Source of the DNA: Euprymna scolopes
Lineage: Eukaryota > Mollusca > Cephalopoda > Sepiida > Sepiolidae
Assembly (NCBI GenBank): GCA_024364805.1
Contig: CM044527.1
Location: 13,984,434-14,015,745 of the forward strand
Direction: 5' to 3'
Length of the DNA stretch: 31,312 bases
A program made the translations under genes and the position numbers. The notes below the pieces were generated by a model. The model was given only the letters and a program-made list of their open reading frames with translations, was not told the origin of the DNA and made no database searches. Below, piece by piece: positions 1 to 8,289 of this stretch (positions within the stretch are counted from its first letter, which is position 1; the number at the start of each line of letters is the position of its first letter).

Positions 1-121
1 TATACATATAAGTATATATATATATATTTATATATATATATATGGAGAGAGATAAAAGTCTATATATGCCTATATATATGCATATTTATACATATATATG
101 TGTGCGTGTATGTGTGTGTGT
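1..121. repeat. TA-rich / TG simple repeat
   Basis: Alternating TA tracts, interrupted by a short GA run near 45-55, pass into a short TG tract at 100-121. This is a compound microsatellite with no coding potential and its left side is cut by the window edge. Confidence 0.9.
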
Positions 122-720
122 AACAAAAAGACTTCTCTACGCATTAACATCTAATGTCTGTGAAATCGATTTCCGCCACTCTTCAATTAAACACTCATCC
201 TCAAGATAATAATATATTAGCACACCCTCTGAATACATAACCATTACATAACTTTAAATAAATTACCGACCTAGAATCGCCTGCATCTTAAACAAATAAC
301 AATATATCTGCCTTAATCATAACCCCATATTCAACTTTGCCTAACAAACCCTATCCCCATAAATATGTACACTTATTTAAACCTGTTAAACTGCAACCAA
401 ACCACCAATTAGCGCACGATGCAACGACCATATAACCTAAACAATATAAAATCCAGGCCCAATGAAATATAGCTAAGAAACCACCTCACTGGGATAAAGA
501 CTTAAAACCTAAATTTAGAACTATCTAACCACGACCCCTAAACCCCCCAATAAGAAAGTATTAAAACGTCAGCGCATTTGGTCTCCACTACAAGATTTAT
601 ACTAAGTCCTCCACCCAGTAGTATTTACAGAAAAACTTTTAAATGTACCGAAAATATAACCTAAGGAAAGCTCCCCCCGATTCAACCCACCCCACCCCTG
701 TCACGCATACAGACATATCC
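122..720. other. Unassigned A+C-rich intergenic sequence
   Basis: About 600 bases with a clear A and C excess on the plus strand. No open frame of note, no terminal repeats and no RNA fold were seen. I see no gene here. Confidence 0.6.
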
Positions 721-1063
721 CTATCCCTATCCTACCCCCTCCGACTACCAGCCAAGCCTTCCATCTAGATGCTACTTCCTACTGGTAATATAACTTGGAT
801 TATAATAGAGTTGAACCAGTCTAGCTACGGGTAATTTCCATCACAAGAATCTCCATTGAAACAATACATATCCCCATCCCTCTTCTACCCTCTCCGACTA
901 CCAGCCAAGCGCGTTTCCAACTCCTCACAAGCAAACACGAGTATTTTCCAAATTCCTTCTAGTTGCCACTTCCTACTGATAATATAACTTAGATTTGAAC
1001 GCAGTTGAACCGGTTCAGTTTCAGGTAATTTCCATCACAAGAGTCTCCGTTGAAAAAATACAG
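721..1063. repeat. Diverged tandem duplication, two units
   Basis: Two adjacent units share the same order of blocks: a CCGACTACCAGCC block (741 and 894), a CACTTCCTACTG-type block (about 771 and 965), a GTAATTTCCATCACAAGA block and a terminal TGAAAnAATACA block (about 858 and 1052). Unit 1 is about 150 bp. Unit 2 is about 190 bp because it carries a 41-bp insertion after the first block. The copies differ by scattered substitutions, so the duplication is not recent. No coding content. Confidence 0.75.
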
Positions 1064-1269
1064 TTCTTTGACATCCAAATTAGAAGGAATAAATAATTCA
1101 CCAGACCAACGCATCTACGCAAGACCACCCTAACAAAATATTTGGAGAAATATGGAATTTTAACGGACAGCTATTTTACTTTATTTTGACGGGACAACTT
1201 ACCCCTCACTCCTCAACCCCATTTACCTGCTACTCTGACCCTCACTTGTCTGTATCATTTTTACGCACC

Positions 1270-1523
1270 CCTAATAATTGTTATTAACAGTATTATAATA
1301 ATTATTATTATTATTATTAGTAGTAGTAGTAGTAGTAGTAGTAGTACTAGTGGTGATTGTGGAGGTAGTGGTAGTAATATTGTTACTACTATCTTTATTA
1401 TTATCATTATTATTACTATCTTGTTTTTACCGCTATTGCTATTATTATAATTTCTTCTTCTACTTCTTCTTATTCTTCTTCGTCTTCTACTTCTTATTCT
1501 TCTTCTTCTTCTTCTTCTTCTTC

Positions 1524-1555
<32 letters not shown>

Positions 1556-1890
1556 GTTGTTGCTATTATCATTATAATAATTGCTGTTATTATTATTATC
1601 CCCGTTATTATCCCCGTCATTGCTACCATAACCGTTACCATTATCTTTATTTTCAGTGTTATTAACATTAACTTGGACTTTACTTTTATCACAACTATTG
1701 GTAATATCTTTAATGTTTATTTTTAATGTTTATCTTGAATTTTGTCTTTATCTTTATCTTTATTTTCATCTTCAAGTTTACTTCTATTTTAGTTTCATCT
1801 TTATTATTACTACTATTATTATAATTTTCATTATTATTATCTTTCGTACTATTATAAGTACCCTATTATTATTTGATATATTTTACCACT
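1270..1890. repeat. Compound trinucleotide microsatellite (TTA/TAG/TTC)
   Basis: Long runs of TTA, TAG/GTA, TTC and TTA again, decaying into imperfect TTATTATC and TTTATC stretches. The long open frames on both strands here, rich in Leu/Phe or Arg/Ile/Asn, come only from the three-base period and are not genes. Confidence 0.95.
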
Positions 1891-2058
1891 CTCATAAATA
1901 GTAATGGTTTTCTTACTCCTCCACTTTGCTATCTATATGTATCTTTCACCTTTTACATTAAGTTAAACGCACTCATAGTCATTGTCACCCTAATCTCCGA
2001 CCGCCTCATTATAATCATACTCCCTATATTATAACAGAAGAAAGGTATGATGTATATA

Positions 2059-2429
2059 CAGGATGTCCGTAAAGTTACTATACAGTCTTATTGTTTTATT
2101 GTATTATATTTGTATTAATAGTTAATATTTATGTTTTTTATAGGTATATTAAATTAAGAGTGTGGTGCCACGTTGTCGAGAATGTATTGGAGCTGAAGGC
2201 CTCCGATTTGAATATTTGTCATAGAAATTGTCTGCCTTGATTGTTACAGTCTTTTCGGATGTAACACGTGTATTTTCTGAGATTTTTATAAACATAAAGC
2301 TGTTATTTCTTTTTAATTCTTTTGTTACAAATAAATATTTTAATACAATATCTTACTGTACTGTTAATATATTACAGGGTGTCTGTATAGTAACTTGTAA
2401 GACTGTATAGTAACTTTACGGACACCCTG
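2059..2429. mobile_element. Mariner-type MITE, TA-flanked, 32-bp TIRs
   Basis: The ends are inverted repeats of about 32 bp. The left end at 2059-2090 begins CAGGATGTCCGTAAAGTTAC. The right end at about 2398-2429 is its reverse complement with one early change (CAGGGTG). Both ends are flanked by TA (2057-2058 and 2430-2431), the target duplication of the IS630-Tc1-mariner superfamily. The 371-bp interior is AT-rich with no transposase, so this is a non-autonomous copy. The right end contains a second, inward TIR-like stretch from 2374. Confidence 0.88.
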
Positions 2430-2431
2430 TA

Positions 2432-2815
2432 TATATATAACGGATACAACCTTTCAATTTCACAACCTTGCATAAGGACCCCCCAAATTATAAAGGATTT
2501 TATAGCCGCTATTTGCTGTTTAGGTTGTACCAATCAAAATTACCACACCATAGAAAATAGACACCCCACAAACCGTTAAAATAAATTACCACGCAGCAAC
2601 AATACACCCCAAATTACAAACAACTAAAACGAAGAAATATTATAAATAATATACCAAAGATTTTTATTTATTATTATTTGCAAGAAAATTCAAGTTGGTT
2701 AATTTTCAACAAATTGTAATAGTGGGGACTTATCAATCCACAGAAATTGAACGCTTACTAACTGTAAAAATAGACCAAAAGGAACGACCTTCGGTGTGGT
2801 CTGTTAACTTTAGTT
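2432..2815. other. Unassigned AT-rich sequence
   Basis: Nothing recognisable: no open frame, terminal repeat or tRNA-like box. It separates the MITE from the repeat-rich block that follows. Confidence 0.5.
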
Positions 2816-2846
2816 TACATTAATCGAGGTTCCAGCCTCGACTAAA

Positions 2847-2910
2847 AGTCCGACAGAAACTACGCCATTTCGGTGTTTTTTTTTTGTTTTGTTTTTTTTT
2901 TGCTGTCGGA
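2847..2910. repeat. Inverted repeat around a T-rich tract
   Basis: GTCCGACAG at 2847-2855 is perfectly complementary to CTGTCGGAC at 2902-2910. The loop of about 46 bases includes a long poly-T tract. A shorter inverted repeat, CGAGG/CCTCG, lies just upstream at about 2825-2840. Function unknown. Confidence 0.6.
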
Positions 2911-3044
2911 CTGATGCCAAATGCTTTGTGTAAACCTAGAAAGTCAACTTTTCCAGGTCTTGCCTCCCTGTTCATGTGTTGAGTGTTCATATGTCTAAAG
3001 ATGTTCATGTTGTAAGAGATAGCATATTGGAGACATACACAGAT

Positions 3045-3340
3045 GTATAAAGAGAGAGACAGTTCTGTATATATGAGAGAAAGGATACATATAAAGAGAG
3101 AGAGACAGTTCTTATATATATAATAGACAGTGTACGTGTTACTACAATAGCCAACGGCATGTAAAACACAGTGAGAGGAGATTTGATATATAGATAGATA
3201 GACCGAGAGTGCGTTTGACATTTACGTTGACAGTTGTAAATTTTTATTAACACAAAGTTCATATTAATATTTGTGAATATCTTGATAGATAGACCGAGAG
3301 ATAGTGCGTTTGACATTTACGTTTTGACTGTTGTGCATAT
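3045..3340. repeat. Nested direct repeats
   Basis: Two sets of direct repeats sit side by side. An ATAAAGAGAGAGACAGTTCT-type block recurs at about 3048 and 3091. A block of about 45 bp starting GATAGATAGACCGAGAG and including GTGCGTTTGACATTTACGTT recurs at 3193 and 3284. Offset between copies of the second block is 91-95 bp. The GATA and GAGA content suggests microsatellite-driven expansion. I cannot tie it to a known element; open frames crossing it on the minus strand look fortuitous. Confidence 0.7.
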
Positions 3341-4060
3341 AATATAAACACGCTACATTTCTCGTCGTAATGATGAGCACAGAAGACGCAGGTACAAAAC
3401 CACACGATGATACGTTTATTTCCTCTTCGACCGGTCGGATATGATTTTGTATTTCAGGGATTCAAAGTTGTTACATGGTTATCTCTAACCCCTTCTCGCT
3501 TCCAGAAGGTGCCGAGAATCGGTCTGAACCTTTCTGCTCCTCTGATCTGACTGATCTAACTCTCTCTAACTAACTTCGAACTCTTTCCTTCGAATTACAT
3601 GTATGTCTGTTCAACGTGACTATAACTCACGTGTTATCAACATGCCCGATTTGGACGTTATTGAAACCATTTCTGACGACCAGGAATTTTCCCATTATCT
3701 TTGTTGTTTTACAAAGGAATTTAACCTACGTCTCTAATTCTGTAACCCATATTTTATTATGCATTCTTTCTAAGAATGTGAATAGTTTCCAGCCAAATTT
3801 GTATTTATTAAATTTTACTGGACATTCCATTTATAATAATATTATGTGTTTATTTTATCTTATGATTGGAATTCTAAATTCCAAATCTAGCTTCGCAAGT
3901 TCGAATTCTTTACTATCCTATTTCATATTAGCATTTAACTAATTCCCTATTATTTTACTTACATGAAAAGGGGGCAAGTCTTATCATGTAACATTAATCT
4001 TTTTCGTCCCTAATAAACCCTACGCTAGACGCCGCATCGTCCCCATGCGACCTAGCACCT
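3341..4060 (+). other. Unassigned sequence upstream of the ribozyme
   Basis: No recognised domain. A 108-codon frame at 3616-3942 has a plausible start but a biased Leu/Phe/Asn/Ser composition and resembles no family I know. Because a sense-strand hammerhead ribozyme follows at 4066, this stretch may belong to the same retroelement, but I see no reverse transcriptase in it. Low certainty. Confidence 0.35.
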
Positions 4061-4065
4061 TCTCT

Positions 4066-4115
4066 ACTCTTCTGATGAGAAGGACTAGGCTTCGAAATGC
4101 TCTGGCATAAAGAGT
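4066..4115 (+). ncRNA. Type I hammerhead self-cleaving ribozyme
   Basis: All conserved parts occur in order. Helix I is ACTCTT (4066-4071) with AAGAGT (4110-4115), six perfect pairs. The core CTGATGA is 4072-4078. Helix II is GAAG (4079-4082) with CTTC (4090-4093) around a 7-base loop. GAAA is 4094-4097. Helix III is TGC (4098-4100) with GCA (4105-4107) around loop TCTG. The cleavage triplet is ATA, with predicted cleavage after A4109. This short-helix-III type I layout is known from Penelope-like elements and animal retrozymes, where it processes multimeric transcripts. No core base is missing, so it may be active. The host element's borders are not visible. The fold is seen in the sequence; activity is inference. 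Confidence 0.85.
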
Positions 4116-4320
4116 CTTTTCTATCCCACAAATTTTTCCTGTATTCAATTATTCAATAAATGATCCATTCTATATCTACCAATATATAGTTTTGTGTCTT
4201 CATTTCATACTCTTGTTATCCTATTGTATAAGCTCCAATAATAATTGTTGAGCTTGGCATTATCCGGATAAGTCTCCTCTTGTGGAATTGAACTTTCTCC
4301 TTTTCCTCTTACATTTTAAG

Positions 4321-4321
<1 letters not shown>

Positions 4322-4354
<33 letters not shown>
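4322..4354. repeat. (TA)n microsatellite
   Basis: Perfect alternating TA, immediately followed by an AT-only palindrome (CTTTAATTTTAAATTAAAG at 4370-4388) and a partial repeat of its right half. Confidence 0.95.
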
Positions 4355-4358
<4 letters not shown>

Positions 4359-4523
4359 CTGCAGACCAGCTTTAATTTTAAATTAAAGTTTAATTTTAAA
4401 TCAGTTTAATTTGTTGCTGGCTATCTTGCTCTTGCTTGTTGCTGGATCTCAACATTTTGAACCGAGAGAGAGACTTAGCTGTCGTACAAAGCTAAGACTC
4501 GGTAACATCATATTTGTATAGAT

Positions 4524-4570
4524 ACTCCCTCAGACATTTGGGCTCATGGATTTTAAATGTCTGAGGGAGT
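4524..4570. repeat. Perfect 16-bp inverted repeat (hairpin)
   Basis: ACTCCCTCAGACATTT (4524-4539) pairs without a mismatch with its reverse complement at 4555-4570 across a 15-base loop. The arms are not low-complexity. It may be the end structure of a small foldback element or a short-stem RNA; no flanking target duplication was found. Confidence 0.75.
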
Positions 4571-4619
4571 GGCACCCGTCTGACAAGACGTTGCAATCAT
4601 CATATATATATATATATCC

Positions 4620-4792
4620 ACTGCTAGATAACGTAGCAGCTAATAATAGCAATGACCGTCAACAAACCGAATCCAAGAATCGAGTTTCGCCCTCATTTGA
4701 ACTCATCAGTTTTGCTCAACCGAACTCGGAATTCGAAACTTGAGACTCTTTTATGCGAAGCGAGCAATCTAACCACTGTGCAATCCGCCACC
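4620..4792 (-). mobile_element. tRNA-derived SINE, minus strand
   Basis: Read on the minus strand from 4792, the sequence opens with a tRNA-like head. The A-box-like TTGCACAGTGG is followed by an anticodon-arm-like stretch with CTTCGCA in the loop and a B-box-like GTTTCGAATTCC near 4730-4740. These are the two internal RNA polymerase III promoter boxes. The body runs towards about 4620 and ends near a (TA)n tract at 4600-4618. Inside the body a CTGATGA...GAAAC motif lies at 4685-4709 (minus). The head resembles an arginine-type tRNA by anticodon position, but this is weak. No clear target duplication. Confidence 0.6.
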
Positions 4793-4803
4793 ACACACAT
4801 CTA

Positions 4804-5022
4804 CTATCTAACACAAATCGTGCCAAGAGGAGTTTGAAGGCAGTTCGTTCTATAAAACTCACTTTTACTCTGGATGATGACCACAATTAATGTTGCTCCA
4901 AACGTAAGTGCCCGACGTCTCTTTGAAAAGTGTTCTAATACTAAGACTATCAATGAAACCAATGCTAAATTGAACATTATTTTATTCAATTTTCACTCCT
5001 TTCAACCTTTGATTCGTTTTAG
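4804..5022. other. Short unassigned spacer before the LINE
   Basis: Nothing supported. A 61-codon minus-strand frame at 4804-4989 shows no family resemblance. Confidence 0.4.
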
Positions 5023-5990
5023 ATAATCGGCCAATCAGTAGCAGTCATGGGGAGCTTGAAGAGGCAAAGAAACCTGAGCATGGCATGGATCGATTACCAG
5101 AAGGCATTTGATAGCATGCCACACTCATGGTTACTTCGGTGCTTTGAGTTATGTAAGATTCACCCAGTAATTAGACAAACACTGGCAGGTCACCTTCTGG
5201 TGTCGAAAAACCACAATATCATTAAATCACGATGGATGAAAGACCATAATGCCTGAAGTAAAATTCAAGAGCGGAATATTCCAAGGTGACAGTTTATCTC
5301 CCTTACACTTCTGTATGGTAATAGACTTACTCAGTTACCTCCTGAATAACAACCCGAGCGCCTATAATTTAAGTTAGAGACGCCATCGAGATCCACACAA
5401 GAGAGTAAACCATCTCCTTTTCATGCGAGACATGATGGAGTACGTAAGAGCGTCCACCGGGCTATATGTGAAAAATTAAACATCCAGTCTAGCAGCAAGT
5501 CCTGGGAACATCAACCTGAAGGAACAGTTGAAAATGGCTTATATACCATACATTACGATCATGTAATCCCTACAGCCACCTACCTTGAAAATGATGCCGT
5601 GAAACCTGACATAGTTATATGAAATAAGTCAAAAAGAGTGGCAACCTTGGTTGAAGTGAGTGTCCCTAATGATGGCGGTTTCAACAGAGCTGAAAGAGAG
5701 AAACAGGCCAAATACAAAGGTCTCATGTATGATATGAAAAGAATCTTAAGGAGATATCAATCATACCCGTATTGTAGGTTTCACAGGGCTTATGAGGAAG
5801 AACTTGAAGTCCTACCTAACTATATTCGTGGTGAACCAAGTGCAAAATAGATCCAGACAATTGCACTTAAGGGAACAGCGAGGATACTAAGAAGAGCTCT
5901 CGGTTGGTTTCAATGAAAAGCAGGGTAATGTTGGCAGCTGGTTTGGCTGTCTTATACCCAGCGTTACAATATTCAAAGGAAGATAATTAA
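5023..5990 (+). mobile_element. Decayed R2-type LINE, 5'-truncated and internally deleted
   Basis: Three blocks of one LINE protein are seen in order. At 5047-5256 the reverse transcriptase motif A is clear (AWIDYQKAFDSMPHSW). At 5249-5377, in another frame, motif B reads GIFQGDSLSPLHF. At about 5408-5485 motif C reads HLLFMRDM instead of the usual F/YMDD, so a catalytic Asp is lost. The last block, about 5560-5915, is the restriction-like endonuclease: KPDIVI, then LVEVSVPND and, after a stop, IQTIALKGTARILRRAL. This C-terminal PD-(D/E)xK nuclease defines the R2/NeSL-like superfamily. Motif C to the nuclease is under 200 bp here against about 1.4 kb in the related copy at 16330-18540, so the thumb and zinc-finger region is gone. 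The 5' part before motif A is absent. Confidence 0.85.
5638..5850 (+). pseudogene. Endonuclease portion of the R2-type LINE
   Basis: A 70-codon open stretch carries the nuclease core: VATLVEVSVPND followed by a charged helix (RAEREKQAKYKGLMYDMKRIL). In relatives this region reads IVDxAVPxDxRVxxKExEKxxKY, so the acidic residue and following strand are kept. Upstream, KPDIVI is separated from it by one stop. Downstream the conserved ALKGTARILRRAL continues after a stop at about 5850. It is a fragment of the LINE, not an independent gene. Confidence 0.75.
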
Positions 5991-6740
5991 AAAAACAATT
6001 ATGTGATTATTTTTTGAATGATGTATAGCCGCCCACTCCTTGTGCCAAACTTGTACTCAATTCCAAGTTATGCCGACCTAAAATGTGTGCCAACTTAGAA
6101 ATATATTTATTTTTATAATTTTGAAAATTATGATTTTTCAGTGGGCGCAAGCACCTGCAATTTGTTTCGTTTTAGTTTTATAGATCTTTGATTTTAAAAT
6201 GTTGAATTCCCAACACATATTTATTTTACTTATATAATTTTGTTTATAATTTTGAAAGGTCCATACACCTGTAGATGGTTTTTGCTTTGTTGACAGTTTT
6301 AGCGGTCACATCATGTTCTTGTTACACTTGGTTCTTAAAAAAGGTTGGCTATTAATATGTAGCTTTGTTGTATACGTGCTGTTCGCTGCCTATTTGTTAA
6401 CTATGAAGAGACTATAATGCTGAAGAAGTCTGAACTCTCGTTATTTGTTCTCTTCCTTAGATATGGTAGATTCAAAATTGTCCAAAATTAATTATTCAGT
6501 ATGAAAAAAGTCAGTTTTCATGAATGACACTGAAAGTAAAAAAAAAAAAAAAATATGCATAAACTATTTAATTATTTGGATTCTTTGAATTTTGAGTGTT
6601 GTTTTCACAACGTTTCTGCTGATATAATCGCCGACCTTTTTCTTTGTAAAACTCCGGAATCTTTTTGTAATAACCCGACTATGGAAGACCAGATAATAAA
6701 TAAACATGGATTTCTAAGATCAAAGAATCCAACCTTGATC
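5991..6740. other. AT-rich sequence, probable LINE 3' flank
   Basis: No domain recognised. It includes a poly-A run at 6540-6553 and a 70-codon plus-strand frame at 6555-6767 of unknown affinity (contains MEDQIINKHGFLRSKNP) that runs into the following SINE, which argues against a gene. The first part may be the LINE 3' untranslated region. Confidence 0.4.
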
Positions 6741-6744
6741 GCCC

Positions 6745-7075
6745 TTCGTTGCCCGTGGCGCAGTTGATAGAGACGTTGAATCTCTACAGTTCCAGATTAA
6801 CATTGTCTGAAGATGGCGGTTTCAATCCCACCCCAAGCGTGCCAGAGGTTTACTTGGCCAAAGTGTGGTAAGGCGACAACAACTACGGATGGCAGTGATG
6901 GCTGAGAATGCAGTTAGGAGATTCGAAGTTCCTATCCCGTCGCGGTTACCACCTGACGAAGGCCAGAGGAATAGTTGTCCGAAACGTTGTGAATAAAACA
7001 AACCAATAAAAGATGAAAAACAACAACTAATAAAGATGAGAATAATAGTCCGAAATAAAAAATAAATTAATACAT
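6745..7075 (+). mobile_element. tRNA-derived SINE with a CTGACGA...GAAAC tail
   Basis: The head has an A box (TGGCGCAGTTG, about 6749) and a B-box-like GGTTTCAATCCC (about 6811), somewhat farther apart than in a tRNA. The body contains GTGTGGTAAGGCGAC and ACGGATGGCAGT, then CGTCGCGGTTACCAC and CTGACGA-x-GAAACG at 6953-6986, ending in an A-rich tail with GTCCGAAATAAA. The body and tail recur at 14060-14215 (minus) and 14230-14440 (plus), which proves a dispersed family. No target duplication was found. Confidence 0.75.
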
Positions 7076-7079
7076 ATAA

Positions 7080-7490
7080 TGCTCATCTCAAAAATGAATT
7101 CCAATTAAGGAATAATATAGATCTCAAGAACTTGCACAAAATTTTGAACGGGACCCTTTATTTAATCCACGGGGGTAGTAAGCTCGTGTTTCCATCAGGT
7201 ATGACTAGGTAGAAGGCCTAAGTAATTCGCAATTGTATTTTAAGTATCAGCCGACGAGATTCACCTGAAGAGGGTCTGAGATAACATCTGGTACAGCCAT
7301 GAACCTAAAAATTAAAGAACACAATTATCTAATAACTGAAAACATACACTACAAACATTAACCCCTTGTCTCCCTAAAACCAACGGTTATATTTCCACTA
7401 AAGTGAAACGCTCAGATAATACTCTTTAAAATTCTTAACCTTAATTCTTACACATCTTTTAGATACAATAATCAATAAGCGTGACCGAAA
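7080..7490. other. Unassigned AT-rich intergenic sequence
   Basis: No open frame, repeat or RNA signal that I can support. Confidence 0.5.
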
Positions 7491-7496
7491 TCTAAA

Positions 7497-7793
7497 CGAT
7501 AAATGATGGTTGGTTGGTTGTGGGTTTATGTTTTACGGCATATCAACCCTTTTCAGGTTATTTAATGCCGAATCCAGTTATTTTTAAGAATTTTTTTTAA
7601 TAGAATATATACTGTTTAGGTCGGTTTCTATTTTACCCATAGTTGGGACCCTAATAGGTACTACCTCTCCGGGTCAGAGTGGACCTGGGAGCAATGGCAA
7701 TTAAAGGGTGACTCCACACTCCTCAAAGCCCGCAAGCTGGGGCCTCACCATCGGATATAGTTTAAGGTCATATCCAGGACCCGATAAATGATG
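7497..7793 (-). mobile_element. SINE-like retroposon with a perfect 12-bp target duplication
   Basis: CGATAAATGATG occurs at 7497-7508 and again at 7782-7793, exactly bounding a 273-bp element (7509-7781). Read on the minus strand, the element starts at 7781 and ends in a simple tail of (CAAC)n, as expected for target-primed retroposition. A second copy lies at 20006-20272 in the same orientation and differs in its tail, which is (CAAA)n there. Shared blocks include TTTTACGGCATATCAACCC, GGACCTGGGAGCAATGGCAA and AGCCCGCAAGCTGGGGCCTC on the plus strand. I see no firm pol III A and B boxes, so the RNA ancestor is unknown. Confidence 0.82.
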
Positions 7794-7810
7794 CACAACA
7801 TATAGATATA

Positions 7811-8283
7811 CAGGGTGGTCAAAAAGTCAGGTAACATGTTAAAGGTAGAAAAAACAATATGATCCATTATAATCTCTATTCGTTTAATATTATTTATTGG
7901 ATGAAATTTTTCCACAACGATGGATTGGTCGCCGTGGCCCAGTTGAATGGCCAGCCAGATCTCCGGATCTTACCCCTCCTGATTTCTGGCTTTGGAGCTA
8001 TGTAAAGGATAGCGTTTATGGCAAGAAGCCTGATACAATAGCGGCTTAAAAGTTATTTATTGAAGAGGAGATTGCGCGGATATCAGCTGACATGATTACA
8101 CGTGTTACACAATCAGTGGTTAATCGCTTCCAGCGATTGATAGAGAGAAATGGACGGCAATTAACAAAATAAACATATTTCATGTTTGTTTCATTTTATA
8201 TTTCAATGTATGGTACTTAAATATACGTGTATTGCTAATATCGTTTTTCTTTTAAAATGTTACCTGACTTTTTGACCACCCTG
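7811..8283 (+). mobile_element. Mariner-type element with 27-bp TIRs, internally deleted
   Basis: Perfect 27-bp inverted repeats at 7811-7837 and 8257-8283 start CAGGGTGGTCAAAAAGTCAG and are flanked by TA (7809-7810 and 8284-8285). At 473 bp it is too short for a transposase, but 7943-8172 keeps the C-terminal end of one: WPARSPDLTPPDFWLWSYVK, then VNRFQRLIERNGRQLTK and a stop. The Asp in TPPDF matches the third catalytic acidic residue of IS630-Tc1-mariner transposases. One internal stop follows DTIAA. It is an internal-deletion derivative, mobilised if at all by a full-length relative. Confidence 0.9.
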
Positions 8284-8289
8284 TAGACG

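Noticed and set aside
1261-1692. Long open frames on both strands (Arg/Ile-rich and Leu/Phe-rich)
   Set aside because: They are produced by the period-3 TTA/TTC/TAG microsatellite and have no protein-like composition.
2820-3221. 133-codon minus-strand frame as a gene
   Set aside because: It crosses direct repeats and a poly-T tract, has a Tyr/Leu/Ser-biased composition and no known domain.
3340-4200. An LTR retroelement end (direct repeats followed by an AATAAA-like signal)
   Set aside because: No matching long terminal repeats, primer-binding site or retroelement domains were found; the hammerhead explains the conserved part better.
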